Position numbers and translations under genes: made by a program
Assembly (NCBI GenBank): GCA_938015875.1
Contig: CALLXE010000025.1
Location: forward strand, 1-64,000
Length of the DNA stretch: 64,000 nt
Source of the DNA: an uncultured Robiginitomaculum sp.
GTDB lineage: Bacteria > Pseudomonadota > Alphaproteobacteria > Caulobacterales > Maricaulaceae
Direction: 5' to 3'
Notes under the pieces: generated by a model
Told to the model about the DNA's origin: nothing
Database searches by the model: none
The model's input: only the letters and a program-made list of their open reading frames with translations
Shown here: piece after piece, positions 37,390-46,285 of the stretch
How positions within the stretch are numbered: the stretch's first letter is position 1
Layout: every line of letters begins with the position of its first letter

Positions 37390-38345
37390 GGCGCTTCGGG
37401 CATGTCCCATTGAATGGCTGCTCCGGCTTCAAATCGAATTTCCATACCCAGACTATAGCCCAGGGCGTAAGCATCGGCTTTGGCATCGCCGGACAAGATA
37501 ATCGTTTCATCGCGGGTAAAGCTCTCGCGCCCATCCGGCGTTAAGGCCTGGGCGCGCAGACGCAGGTTATCGCCTGTAATTTCGGCCAGCGCCGCGATCG
37601 GCGTTCGGCACGATCCATCGAGGGATTTCAAAAGAGCCCGCTCTGCCGTTATGCGAATGTCGGTTTGCATATCGTCCAGCGGCGCAATCAGCGCTCGGGC
37701 TTTATCGTCATCTTTGCGGATTTGAATACCGACCGCCCCTTGGGCCGGCGCCGGGAGCATATCCTCAACTGCAATTAAATGCGTAATCACATCAGTTTGC
37801 CCGAGCCGGGTCAGGCCGGCGCTCGCTAAAAACGTCGCGTCGCAATCACCTGCTTCCAGCTTTTTGAGACGCGTGCCGACATTGCCGCGAAGCAGCTTTA
37901 TGCGAAGATCAGGCCGCAGACGGGCCGCTTGGGCTTGGCGGCGCAGTGAGGCCGTGCCGAGCGAGGCCCCGCGGGGCATTTCCAAAAATGATTTAGCGGT
38001 CAGAGATATGAAAGCGTCGCGCGGGTCTTCGCGCGGGAGTATGGCCGCCAGATCAAAAATCTCCGGCATATGGGTCGGCACGTCTTTCATGGAGTGGACC
38101 GCCACATCAATTCGCTTATCCGCCAAAGCTTCGTCCAGTTCTTTGACAAATAATCCCTTCCCGCCCGATAAAGCGAGTCTGCCTGTCAGGACATCACCGG
38201 TGGTTTTAAAAACCATAATCGGAAAGACCGTATCGGCGTCAGATTTTGCCGTGCCGGAGCGGGCAGCCAGCAAGTCTTGGACCTGCCGGGCCTGCACCAT
38301 AGCGAGCGGAGACCCGCGACTTCCGATTGTCAGCACCTGTTGCAT
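37386..38345 (-). CDS. hemC: Porphobilinogen deaminase (hydroxymethylbilane synthase)
   Basis: HemC joins four porphobilinogens into hydroxymethylbilane. The 319-residue protein starts IGSRGSPLAMVQA and has VHSMKDVPT, PREDPRDAF, GTASLRRQAQ and LLRGNVGTRL. The dipyrromethane-binding Cys246 lies in LDGSCRTPIA. ATG 38345 gives the usual N-terminus; a longer frame reaches 38516 but would overlap tsaD. It is divergent from tsaD with 29 bases between the two starts, so their promoters must overlap the opposing genes. Confidence 0.96.
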   Translation of the reverse strand: MQQVLTIGSRGSPLAMVQARQVQDLLAARSGTAKSDADTVFPIMVFKTTGDVLTGRLALSGGKGLFVKELDEALADKRIDVAVHSMKDVPTHMPEIFDLAAILPREDPRDAFISLTAKSFLEMPRGASLGTASLRRQAQAARLRPDLRIKLLRGNVGTRLKKLEAGDCDATFLASAGLTRLGQTDVITHLIAVEDMLPAPAQGAVGIQIRKDDDKARALIAPLDDMQTDIRITAERALLKSLDGSCRTPIAALAEITGDNLRLRAQALTPDGRESFTRDETIILSGDAKADAYALGYSLGMEIRFEAGAAIQWDMPEAP

Positions 38346-38374
38346 ATTGGCCCGTTTATCCTTACCTGTTTGGC

Positions 38375-39502
38375 ATGGCTTTAACGGCAAAATCTTCTCA
38401 AGTACAGACCGTGCACACTGTGCTCGGATTAGAATCATCTTGCGACGAAACGGCAGCGTCCGTGGTTCGGCGTAACAGTGACGGGGGCATAGACATCCTG
38501 TCATCCATAATCGCATCTCAAGATGAAATTCACCGCCCGTTTGGCGGCGTTGTGCCGGAAATTGCTGCCCGCGCCCATTTGGACATTGTCGACAGCCTCA
38601 CCGCGCAAGCCGTACGCGAAAGCGGCGTGGAATGGGATGATTTAGACGCCATCGCGGCTACGGCAGGCCCCGGACTGATCGGGGGCGTCATCGCCGGATT
38701 AATGACAGCCAAAGGCCTTGCGCTGGCTTTGGAAAAGCCGCTCATCGCGGTCAATCATTTAGAGGGTCATGCCTTGTCCCCGGCGCTGGCATCCCCCTGC
38801 CCGTTTCCGTATTTGCTTTTGCTGGTCTCCGGCGGACATACGCAGCTGTTAAGTGTGAATGGCCTTGGCGATTATACGCGTTTGGGATCGACCGTTGATG
38901 ACGCCGCCGGCGAGGCCTTTGACAAAACCGCAAAAATCATGGGCCTCGGCTTTCCGGGCGGCCCAAAGGTCGATGCCGCAGCCAAAACAGGCGACCCGAA
39001 ATCCCATAAATTACCCAAGCCGTTTGCCGGGAAAGATCACGCTGATTTCTCTTTTGCCGGCCTGAAAACAGCGACCGCCCGCGCTTACGCCGCCATCGAA
39101 AATCCCACAGATCAAGATCGATCTGACGTGGCGGCTTCGTTTCAGCGTACAGTTTCAGATGTCATCATTGACCGCTGTAAGCAGGCCATGAAACTTTTCA
39201 AATCACAGCATCCCGATCAATCCGAATATCGTTTTGTCGTCGCCGGCGGAGTTGCGGCCAACAGCGAAATTCGCGCAAGCCTTAAGACGTGGTGCCAAGA
39301 TAAAGGCTACGCGCTTAATTTTCCGCCGCTGAAATTTTGCACGGATAACGCCGCGATGATAGCGCTCGCCGGGGCAGAGCGCTTGGCCGCCGGGGACATT
39401 GATGACTTATCTGCAAAGGCGCGCCCGCGCTGGCCGCTCGATGATAAACAAGCCGCCGACGATCCCAAAAGCGGAAGCGGCAGGAAAGGCCCGAAATCAT
39501 GA
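38375..39502 (+). CDS. tsaD: tRNA N6-threonylcarbamoyladenosine transferase TsaD
   Basis: TsaD transfers threonylcarbamoyl to A37 of tRNAs reading ANN codons, with TsaB and TsaE (not here). The 375-residue protein has [16 protein letters not shown], the metal-binding His128 and His132 in [19 protein letters not shown] and [15 protein letters not shown] 38375 gives the expected start. It overlaps gpsA by four bases and is divergent from hemC, a layout common in alphaproteobacteria. Confidence 0.95.
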   Translation: MALTAKSSQVQTVHTVLGLESSCDETAASVVRRNSDGGIDILSSIIASQDEIHRPFGGVVPEIAARAHLDIVDSLTAQAVRESGVEWDDLDAIAATAGPGLIGGVIAGLMTAKGLALALEKPLIAVNHLEGHALSPALASPCPFPYLLLLVSGGHTQLLSVNGLGDYTRLGSTVDDAAGEAFDKTAKIMGLGFPGGPKVDAAAKTGDPKSHKLPKPFAGKDHADFSFAGLKTATARAYAAIENPTDQDRSDVAASFQRTVSDVIIDRCKQAMKLFKSQHPDQSEYRFVVAGGVAANSEIRASLKTWCQDKGYALNFPPLKFCTDNAAMIALAGAERLAAGDIDDLSAKARPRWPLDDKQAADDPKSGSGRKGPKS

Positions 39503-40503
39503 CACAGACATTAAACCATTTTGGCGTCATTGGCGGCGGCGCGTGGGGTACTGCGCTTGCGCAGACCTTAGCCGCAGCCGGCCGCCGGGTCACACTTTGG
39601 GCCTTTGAAACCGATTGCGTAGACGCGATTAATACCTCCCGGGAAAACACGCTTTATCTGCCGGGCGTCACCCTCAGCCCCGCGATAAAAGCCACGACCG
39701 ATTTTGCCGACCTTCATTCCGTGGACGCGGTTTTGGCTGTGCCGCCGGCCCAACATATGCGCGGCACGCTGAAGGCGTTCGCGCCTTACGCCAAAGACGG
39801 TCTTCCGATTGTGCTTTGCTCTAAAGGCATTGAACATAAGAGCCTGAAATTTATGGCCGGCGTTTTGGAAGACGAGATTCCGGCAGCGCGCGGCGCGGTC
39901 CTGTCCGGACCAAGCTTTGCCATTGATGTCGCTAAGGGCCTGCCGACCGCCGTGACCCTGGCTTGCGAAGACGCGGTTTTAGGCGAAGCGTTGTGTGAAG
40001 CCATCGCCTCACCGACCTTCCGGCCGTATTCTGCAACTGATATTATCGGCGCGGAAATTGGCGGCGCGGTGAAAAACGTGCTCGCCATTGCGTGCGGAAT
40101 GGTGCTGGGTAAAGGCCTTGGGAAATCCGCCCACGCCGCCGTTATCGCGCGCGGCTTTCGCGAAATGACCCGGCTGGGCGAGGCGCTGGGCGCGCAGGGC
40201 GAAACTCTGACCGGGCTTTGCGGATTGGGCGATTTGGTCCTGACGTGCAGCAGCGAGCAATCGCGCAATATGTCCTGCGGCCTCGCTTTAGGAAAAGGGC
40301 AGACATTGGACGACATAATGGCCGGCCGCAGCGCCGTCACTGAGGGCGTCGCCACCGCGCCGGCGCTGAAAATTTTGGCGGCTAATCTGGGTATAGACAT
40401 GCCGATATGTGATGCCGTCGCCGATATTTTATCAGGCAAAGAGACGGCCGACACCGCCGTCATGCGGCTTTTGACCCGCAATCTGAAATCAGAACTGGAA
40501 TAG
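39499..40503 (+). CDS. gpsA: NAD(P)+-dependent glycerol-3-phosphate dehydrogenase
   Basis: GpsA reduces dihydroxyacetone phosphate to sn-glycerol-3-phosphate for phospholipid synthesis. The 334-residue protein has the Rossmann motif [10 protein letters not shown] starting at residue 12, [23 protein letters not shown] and the active-site lysine in [13 protein letters not shown]. It ends with [10 protein letters not shown]. It is co-translated with tsaD and followed after two bases by the YciI gene. Confidence 0.96.
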   Translation: MTQTLNHFGVIGGGAWGTALAQTLAAAGRRVTLWAFETDCVDAINTSRENTLYLPGVTLSPAIKATTDFADLHSVDAVLAVPPAQHMRGTLKAFAPYAKDGLPIVLCSKGIEHKSLKFMAGVLEDEIPAARGAVLSGPSFAIDVAKGLPTAVTLACEDAVLGEALCEAIASPTFRPYSATDIIGAEIGGAVKNVLAIACGMVLGKGLGKSAHAAVIARGFREMTRLGEALGAQGETLTGLCGLGDLVLTCSSEQSRNMSCGLALGKGQTLDDIMAGRSAVTEGVATAPALKILAANLGIDMPICDAVADILSGKETADTAVMRLLTRNLKSELE

Positions 40504-40505
40504 AG

Positions 40506-40796
40506 ATGTATTTTGTCATTTACGCCAAAGACCGCAAAGATGGCTTGCCGATACGCAAAGCCAATCGCGATGCCCATTTGGCCTTTCTCAGAGCGCCCGG
40601 CCACGTCAAAGTTATCGTCGCCGGCCCGCTTTTAGATGACGCCGGCGAGGTCATGATCGGCTCTATGCTGATTGTTGAGGCGGCGGATTTGAGCGCCGTC
40701 AAAGCGTGGCTGACCCATGACCCCTACGCCAAAGCCGGACTGTCCGAGAGCGTGGCTGTACATCCGTATATTTGGGCCATCGGCGCGCCTGAATAA
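40506..40796 (+). CDS. YciI family protein
   Basis: The 96-residue protein is a small ferredoxin-fold YciI domain. It shows VIYAKDRKDGLPIRKANRDAHLAFLRA and a conserved middle VAGPLLDDAGEVMIGSMLIVEA with a later HDPYAKAGL. The His/Asp pair in such domains has been proposed to be an active site, but substrates are mostly unknown. It follows gpsA after two bases and precedes rlmN by 44. Confidence 0.9.
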   Translation: MYFVIYAKDRKDGLPIRKANRDAHLAFLRAPGHVKVIVAGPLLDDAGEVMIGSMLIVEAADLSAVKAWLTHDPYAKAGLSESVAVHPYIWAIGAPE

Positions 40797-40840
40797 GCGA
40801 CTTTCTTATTCCCGCGCTTTTGTGCTAGAGGCGGCGCATT

Positions 40841-42034
40841 ATGGCGACACAATTACTCAAGACTGTTTCTGATACTCCGGCCGTGCCTGCTGATGACCGC
40901 ATCCGCTTGGCAGGATTGGGGCGCAAGGAGATTGCAGCCCATTTAACGGCGCTTGAGGATGACCTGAAAATTGAGCCGAAAAAAGTGCGCATGCGCACCA
41001 AGCAAATTTTCCATTGGATATATAATTATGGCGTTACCGAGTGGGACGCCATGACCAATATCGCAAAGCCGCTTCGCGAAAAATTGGCGCAGCACTTCAC
41101 CCTCGCCCGCCCGGAAATCGTAGAGCGTCTGATATCCACCGACGGCACGCGAAAATACCTTATCCGCATGGCCCCCGGCATTGAGGTCGAGAGCGTCTTT
41201 ATTCCGGATGTGTCGAAAACCGGCGCGCTGTGCGTAAGCTCCCAAGTCGGCTGCACGCTGACGTGTAATTTTTGTCATACCGGCACGCAGCGATTAGTCC
41301 GCAATTTAACGTCGCAGGAAATCGTCCTGCAAGTTTTAATCGCCCGTGATGATTTGGGCGAATGGCCGACGACGCAGGAAAATCGCCGCCTGACCAATAT
41401 CGTGTTTATGGGCATGGGCGAGCCGCTTTATAATACGGACGCGGTCGGCGACAGCCTTGATACGATTTGCGACGGCGAAGGTTTGGGCATTGGCCGCCGG
41501 CGCATTACCGTATCCACGTCCGGCGTTGTGCCTGAAATCGGCCCGATGGGCGAGCGCACCAAAGCTATGCTGGCCATATCGCTGCATGCAGCAAATGACG
41601 ACCTGCGTACGCAAATTATGCCAATTAATAAGAAATATCCGCTCGCAGAATTAATGCAGGCGTGCCGCGATTATCCGGGTCTGAATAATTCGCGCCGCAT
41701 TACGTTTGAATATGTAATGCTGAAAGGTGTCAATGACAGCCCGAAGCATGCCAAGCAGTTAATAAAGCTTTTACGCGGCATTCCCGCTAAAGTGAACCTC
41801 ATTCCGTTTAACCCGTGGCCCGGTACGGATTATGTGTGCAGCGATTGGGAAACCATTGAGACCTTTGCCGATATGGTCAATGCGGCCGGCTATGCCAGCC
41901 CAATCCGAACCCCGCGCGGACGCGATATTTTTGCCGCTTGCGGGCAGTTGAAATCAGAGAGTGAGAAATTACGCGCGAGCGTTAAACGCAAGGCGGCTTT
42001 AGCCAATGGCACGCCGGCAGACACAGACGCCTGA
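40841..42034 (+). CDS. rlmN: Dual-specificity 23S rRNA A2503 / tRNA A37 methyltransferase RlmN
   Basis: RlmN is a radical SAM enzyme that methylates C2 of adenine 2503 in 23S rRNA and of adenine 37 in some tRNAs. The 397-residue protein has the 4Fe-4S motif C138-x3-C142-x2-C145 in GCTLTCNFC. It also shows [32 protein letters not shown] and a C-terminal FAACGQL that carries the methyl-carrying cysteine. It converges on the IalB gene with a seven-base gap. Confidence 0.96.
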   Translation: MATQLLKTVSDTPAVPADDRIRLAGLGRKEIAAHLTALEDDLKIEPKKVRMRTKQIFHWIYNYGVTEWDAMTNIAKPLREKLAQHFTLARPEIVERLISTDGTRKYLIRMAPGIEVESVFIPDVSKTGALCVSSQVGCTLTCNFCHTGTQRLVRNLTSQEIVLQVLIARDDLGEWPTTQENRRLTNIVFMGMGEPLYNTDAVGDSLDTICDGEGLGIGRRRITVSTSGVVPEIGPMGERTKAMLAISLHAANDDLRTQIMPINKKYPLAELMQACRDYPGLNNSRRITFEYVMLKGVNDSPKHAKQLIKLLRGIPAKVNLIPFNPWPGTDYVCSDWETIETFADMVNAAGYASPIRTPRGRDIFAACGQLKSESEKLRASVKRKAALANGTPADTDA

Positions 42035-42041
42035 CTGCATT

Positions 42042-42554
42042 CTAAGAGCAGAGCCCTTTGGTTTTTTTCAGGGCCGCCGTAATGCCCGATAATGAAAACT
42101 CGTAACTGGTTGCTGTGCCGCGCGTGGAGACCGCGTCAATGCGCATCAACGAACCGCCGCGCATGTTTTTCACAAGCCGTTTCTCCTCTGTCGTTTCCTC
42201 AACAAAGGCTTCGTTTTGCGAGGCATACATAGGCGTCTTTGCGCTGCCGACGCGAGCGTTTGGCGGCGCCGTAACTTTGAACGAATAGCCCGTCATCAGG
42301 CTGGGCTGCTCGAACGCGGCGCCGGATTGCCAATTGGAAACCATAAAGAACACATCGCCATGTTTGACAGATTTGGGCGACAGATTCTTTGGGGTCGCCA
42401 GCGCGTAGCAGATTTTATTGCTGCCGCTGCCTTTCGTATAAACCATCCAATCAGAATATGTGCCCTGAAGCTTGGGCTCTTCGGCATGGGCCGCCGGGGC
42501 CGTAAGCGCGCCGAAGCCGGCAAGCAGAACAAAAGCAGAGACAAAGGGTTTCAT
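42042..42554 (-). CDS. Invasion-associated locus B (IalB) family protein
   Basis: The 170-residue exported protein has a signal peptide MKPFVSAFVLLAGFGAL with cleavage near AHA-EE. The domain has SDWMVYTKGSGSNKICYALATPKNLSP and VSNWQSGAAFEQPSLMTGYSFK and ends with paired sites for a disulfide (Cys near 59 and Cys169). IalB proteins are periplasmic and named from Bartonella; the free-living role is unknown, so the name does not imply pathogenicity. ATG 42554 starts the signal peptide. Confidence 0.85.
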   Translation of the reverse strand: MKPFVSAFVLLAGFGALTAPAAHAEEPKLQGTYSDWMVYTKGSGSNKICYALATPKNLSPKSVKHGDVFFMVSNWQSGAAFEQPSLMTGYSFKVTAPPNARVGSAKTPMYASQNEAFVEETTEEKRLVKNMRGGSLMRIDAVSTRGTATSYEFSLSGITAALKKTKGLCS

Positions 42555-42647
42555 AATCAGGGTCACATATAAGTTGAAAATCGATAACACAATTTTGCAA
42601 TTATGCCGTTAAGATGCGGTTAACCCAAATTGTTTTCGCAGCCCTTA

Positions 42648-43190
42648 TCAGTTCTTGCGGCGGCGCACTTCTTTCCACGCTTCGACGGCCTCTAATTTCG
42701 GGCCGCCCGGCATTATGGGGCGCTCAGGATAGCCACCCAAACAAATCGTACGATCATAGAGCGTCAACGCGGCGGCAAGGGACACATTAATACAAAATTT
42801 GGTTGGAATTTTAACGACATGGCTGCAGAGCGTTTGCATCTCAGGCGACAGGCTGCCCTTTTCCGGACCCAAAACATAGGCACACGACATGGGGTGGCGA
42901 AAGCTGGGCAGATCGACGCTGTCATCGGTCAGTTCTATTCCGACCAGAGGACAGCCCTTGGGCAGGCGCATATCGGCGACATCGTCCCATTCATAATAAG
43001 GCACATGATGCAGCGCTTTGGAGGTGTCAGTGTCATTAATGCCGCGCAAATCATGGTGCGCATTGACGGTAAACGCAAAGCTCGCCCCGAATGCGTGAGC
43101 CGTGCGCGTTACCGCGCCAAGGTTAGCGGCTTTGGAAATACCTTCACTGCCAATGCCGAAATAGCCGCGGCGGTTCATAGATAGGGACAT
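42648..43190 (-). CDS. SpoU/TrmH-type RNA methyltransferase
   Basis: The 180-residue protein is a SPOUT (trefoil-knot) methyltransferase. Motif 1 is NLGAVTRTAHAFGA, motif 2 is CAYVLGPEKGSLSPEM (SAM-binding knot), and motif 3 is VKIPTKFCINVSLAAALTLYDR. It is of the short TrmL/TrmH-like type lacking extra RNA-binding domains; the methylated nucleotide cannot be told. ATG 43190 lies four bases after the MFS stop, so it is the last gene of the tetR-plsC-MFS unit. Confidence 0.87.
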   Translation of the reverse strand: MSLSMNRRGYFGIGSEGISKAANLGAVTRTAHAFGASFAFTVNAHHDLRGINDTDTSKALHHVPYYEWDDVADMRLPKGCPLVGIELTDDSVDLPSFRHPMSCAYVLGPEKGSLSPEMQTLCSHVVKIPTKFCINVSLAAALTLYDRTICLGGYPERPIMPGGPKLEAVEAWKEVRRRKN

Positions 43191-43194
43191 AGTT

Positions 43195-44550
43195 TTACTC
43201 TGTAATCGGGATTTTTCGTTTTTGGACATAGCGCAGCAAGACATAAGCTGCAACGCAGGCCGAAATGATGACGACCATCAAAAACGGAGTTTGCGGCGCG
43301 AGGGCAAGATAGCCCAGACCGATCAGGATGAGAGTCACGAAATTCACCGCAGCATTGAGCATAACCGCGCCGGCGCTCATCAGGCGGGCCCGAACGGCAT
43401 TGGGCGCTCGGCGCTGCGCCATCGCTTGCAGCGGTATGACATAAAGTCCGGCGCAGAGGGACGAGCCGATAACCGCGAGCAGGAAGCGCGGCGTGGCCGG
43501 ATCTGCAAAAAAATCAACCGCAGTGCCAAGCTCGGTTCGGCCGGATGCTTTGGTGCTCAGATAAAGATCAAGGGTAAACAAGGTTACGCCCACGATACCG
43601 AATGCAATCAAGCCCATGCCGTCACGCCCCCGCGAGAGAACAGCGCACAAAAGCGCGCCAACGAGAATAGCCAAGGTCGAGGACACTAAAACCAAAGCCA
43701 AGACATTTTCGTCATATCCCAAGACGTCTTTGACCATATTGGGCATAACCAAAATCATCACATTTGAAAATCCGTAAAACCACGCAATGCCCATCATCGG
43801 TTTAAACACCGGCATATGCTCCAGAGACGTTTTCAAAACACCGATAATTGACGTTATCGGGTTCCAATCAATTTTTAAATCGCCGCGCGGCGCAGGCGCC
43901 TGCGGGAGCCTTTCGGCCGCGAACCAACCAATGACCGCAAACACTAAAAGCAAGCCGGCAATTATGCGCGGTCCGGTCAGAAAAGTGTCCGGCATGGCTT
44001 TGTTCGCCAAGGCCAAACCGACGACCATGCCAAGCAGTATTGTAAAAAACTGAAAGCCGGACATGACGCCATTGGCAGGCACTAATTCAGTATCATCAAG
44101 CCATTGCGGCAGAACCGCATTTTTAGTGGGCGAGAAAAACGCGGATTGCGCGCCCATCAAAACCAAGGCCGCTGACAGAATAATCACGCTGAACAAATTT
44201 TTATTACCGGGCGCAGGATCGTAAGCCAGAAGCCCGATAGCGGCAAATACCATAATCGCGACCTCAGCCCGTTTTACCCATTTTAAAACGAGGCTGCGAT
44301 CAACCTTATCGGCGATTTGACCGGCAATCGTGCAGAGCACTAAAAACGGCAAGGTGAACAGCAAAGCCGCAATCGGCACAACGGCTTTTTCAGGAATGCT
44401 TTCTGAAAAGAACACCATGCTGCCGAATGTCACCAAAGCGATCAGCGCGTTTTTCAAAAGATTATCGTTGAACGTTCCGGCTTGGAATAAAACAAACAAA
44501 GGCAAGAATGTGCGTTTGGTAAAGAGCTTTACCGATGCTGCCGCGCTCAT
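43195..44550 (-). CDS. LplT-like MFS carrier
   Basis: The 451-residue protein has about 12 transmembrane helices and the opening FLPLFVLFQAGTFNDNLLKNALIALVTF, typical of the LplT group of the major facilitator superfamily. LplT flips lysophospholipids across the inner membrane for re-acylation, and in some bacteria the carrier is fused to an acyltransferase. Here the acyltransferase is the separate gene just upstream, overlapping by four bases (ATGA), which strongly supports this role. Confidence 0.87.
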   Translation of the reverse strand: MSAAASVKLFTKRTFLPLFVLFQAGTFNDNLLKNALIALVTFGSMVFFSESIPEKAVVPIAALLFTLPFLVLCTIAGQIADKVDRSLVLKWVKRAEVAIMVFAAIGLLAYDPAPGNKNLFSVIILSAALVLMGAQSAFFSPTKNAVLPQWLDDTELVPANGVMSGFQFFTILLGMVVGLALANKAMPDTFLTGPRIIAGLLLVFAVIGWFAAERLPQAPAPRGDLKIDWNPITSIIGVLKTSLEHMPVFKPMMGIAWFYGFSNVMILVMPNMVKDVLGYDENVLALVLVSSTLAILVGALLCAVLSRGRDGMGLIAFGIVGVTLFTLDLYLSTKASGRTELGTAVDFFADPATPRFLLAVIGSSLCAGLYVIPLQAMAQRRAPNAVRARLMSAGAVMLNAAVNFVTLILIGLGYLALAPQTPFLMVVIISACVAAYVLLRYVQKRKIPITE

Positions 44551-45398
44551 GAACGTGCGCCTTGGTCAAGTTCGGGCCGCGCCTCACGGGCGATACGTTT
44601 GGCCTCGGCCATGTTGTTTTCTTTGACCAATCCGATATTGTCAGGGTCCAGCGCGCCGAGATTGTCCATATCCAGCAGCGCGCGGCTTTGGGTTTCAATT
44701 GCAGTTTCGAGGCGGGCCATAAATTCTTCCTTTTCCAATCCCGGGGGGATCGGGTCTAAAAACTCTAATGTCGCCCGGCCGGGATATTTCATTATATCGG
44801 CCTGATTCCACCGCTGGCCCAAATTGGTTGCCGCCGGAACGACAGGACAGCCAAAGTCTTTATACATATGATACACGCCTTTGCGATAGCGATGTTGCGT
44901 GCCGATTTCCGAGAGGTGGCCTTCCGGATAGATGAACATCACCCGGTTTTGCGCTTTGACCCGCGCGACTTCGCGGCTCATCTGATCCTGTACATCGCTG
45001 CCGCCGCAATTATCGATCACCACAGCGCCGGCTTTGCGCAGAATAGTTTTGACAATGGTGAATTTCGCAATCGCGTCACCGGCCACAAAAGACAGATCAA
45101 AAAACTCCGAAAACAGCAAAAACCCGTCGCCATAGCTTTGGTGCTTTGGCGCAATAATATAGGCGCCGGACTTTGGCAGACGCTCTTTGCCTTTAATTTC
45201 AATCTCAATATCGACAATAGCCGTCATCAAAAACCGGATAGTGCGCGTATAGGCCATAAGGCCCGCCATCATCGGCTTTCGGCCGGGAATGAGCGCGAGG
45301 ACGCCGCAGACAATCGCAAAAAGGGCAGTCACCCCGTAAAACAAAATATGAAAAACCCAAGACTTGATCAGCCCCGGCTTTGGATGGTGGTCACTCAT
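44547..45398 (-). CDS. PlsC-like 1-acylglycerol-3-phosphate acyltransferase
   Basis: The 283-residue membrane protein has an N-terminal hydrophobic region and the acyltransferase motifs: HQSYGD (HX4D, His86 and Asp91), then a GAVVIDN segment and YPEGHLS at 157-163 (usual FPEGTRS). It would acylate lysophosphatidate or another lysophospholipid. ATG 45398 is chosen because AGGAGG lies seven bases upstream. It follows the TetR gene by ten bases and overlaps the LplT-like carrier. Confidence 0.9.
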   Translation of the reverse strand: MSDHHPKPGLIKSWVFHILFYGVTALFAIVCGVLALIPGRKPMMAGLMAYTRTIRFLMTAIVDIEIEIKGKERLPKSGAYIIAPKHQSYGDGFLLFSEFFDLSFVAGDAIAKFTIVKTILRKAGAVVIDNCGGSDVQDQMSREVARVKAQNRVMFIYPEGHLSEIGTQHRYRKGVYHMYKDFGCPVVPAATNLGQRWNQADIMKYPGRATLEFLDPIPPGLEKEEFMARLETAIETQSRALLDMDNLGALDPDNIGLVKENNMAEAKRIAREARPELDQGARS

Positions 45399-45408
45399 GG
45401 GCGGCCTC

Positions 45409-46113
45409 CTAATCGGCATTTGATAAAAGCACGGCCATAACGGCGGCGTTAAAGGCAGCTTTGTGGTCGCTCAGAGAGCCTGCAATTTGACCATAAATTT
45501 TTGATGTTGCCGTTTGAAGCACGCAACCCAGCGCCATAGCGGCTTTAACGGAGGGATCTCCGTGCGGAATTTCGCCGCGCGATTGCGCCCGGCTGATAAT
45601 CTCAATAGCTGCGCCCATCGGGCTGTCCCCGGCGTCAGCGGCGAGATCTTTGAACCTGTGAAAATGCAGTACGTAATAAGAGAACGCGTCCCAATCCTCA
45701 TCCGCAAACGCGCAATAACCGGCAACGATGGTTGCAACTTTTTCGGACAAACGTCCCGAGCCGGCCTGCGCGTCCCTGACCATATCGGCGAGACGTTTGT
45801 GGCCGGCAACCATAAGACTGCGCGCCAGTTCATCTTTGCTTTTGAAATAACGATAAATAACGCCTTCGGACACGCCGGCCGTTGCGGCTAAATCTTTTGT
45901 CGAGACGCCGTCTACGCCGCCGCGCGAAAACAGCGCCAGGGCGGCGCGCTCGATCTTCGCCTTGGTGGTCGGGCCGGTCGCCTTAACGGCAGGCCGTTTT
46001 GCCGCCGCAATTTGTTTTGGCCGCGGCTTTTCTTTCGCAGGGGCTGCAGAGGCGGGCTGAAGTTTGCCGGCCGGTTTAAAGTATTTTGTTTTAGTCGCCA
46101 CACCGGTTTCCAT
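45409..46113 (-). CDS. TetR/AcrR family transcriptional regulator
   Basis: The protein is 234 residues. An unusual N-terminal tail of about 50 residues, rich in Lys, Ala and Pro, precedes the TetR DNA-binding domain: KIERAALALFSRGGVDGVSTKDLAATAGVSEGVIYRYFKSKDEL. The C-terminal ligand domain is helical. The promoter and a palindromic site lie directly upstream (46118-46156), so it probably represses itself and the acyltransferase, carrier and methyltransferase genes downstream. ATG 46113 has no clear ribosome binding site and the predicted leader is only about ten bases; GTG 46101 is an alternative start. Confidence 0.9.
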   Translation of the reverse strand: METGVATKTKYFKPAGKLQPASAAPAKEKPRPKQIAAAKRPAVKATGPTTKAKIERAALALFSRGGVDGVSTKDLAATAGVSEGVIYRYFKSKDELARSLMVAGHKRLADMVRDAQAGSGRLSEKVATIVAGYCAFADEDWDAFSYYVLHFHRFKDLAADAGDSPMGAAIEIISRAQSRGEIPHGDPSVKAAMALGCVLQTATSKIYGQIAGSLSDHKAAFNAAVMAVLLSNAD

Positions 46114-46117
46114 TATG

Positions 46118-46131
46118 AGTGAGCGCTCACT
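46118..46131. promoter_or_regulatory. Palindromic TetR operator
   Basis: AGTGAGCGCTCACT is a perfect 14-bp palindrome, five bases before the TetR start codon and overlapping the -10 element. Its form and place fit the autoregulatory operator of a TetR family dimer. Confidence 0.8.
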
Positions 46132-46156
46132 ATACACCCTAATTCCCATCCGTCAA
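46129..46156 (-). promoter_or_regulatory. Promoter of the tetR-plsC-MFS unit
   Basis: On the minus strand TTGACG (46156-46151) and TATAGT (46134-46129) are separated by 16 bases. Transcription would start near 46122, inside the palindrome and about ten bases before ATG 46113, giving a very short leader. Confidence 0.7.
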
Positions 46157-46285
46157 ATATTGAGTTTCTGCCTCATGTACTCCGCGAAATCACAATACAG
46201 ACGCGCGTATTTATATGACGACCCTCCCTTGTCCGGCAGAGCGTTGCAGGTATGATGTTGCTGATATTCAACAGGAAATATAATC

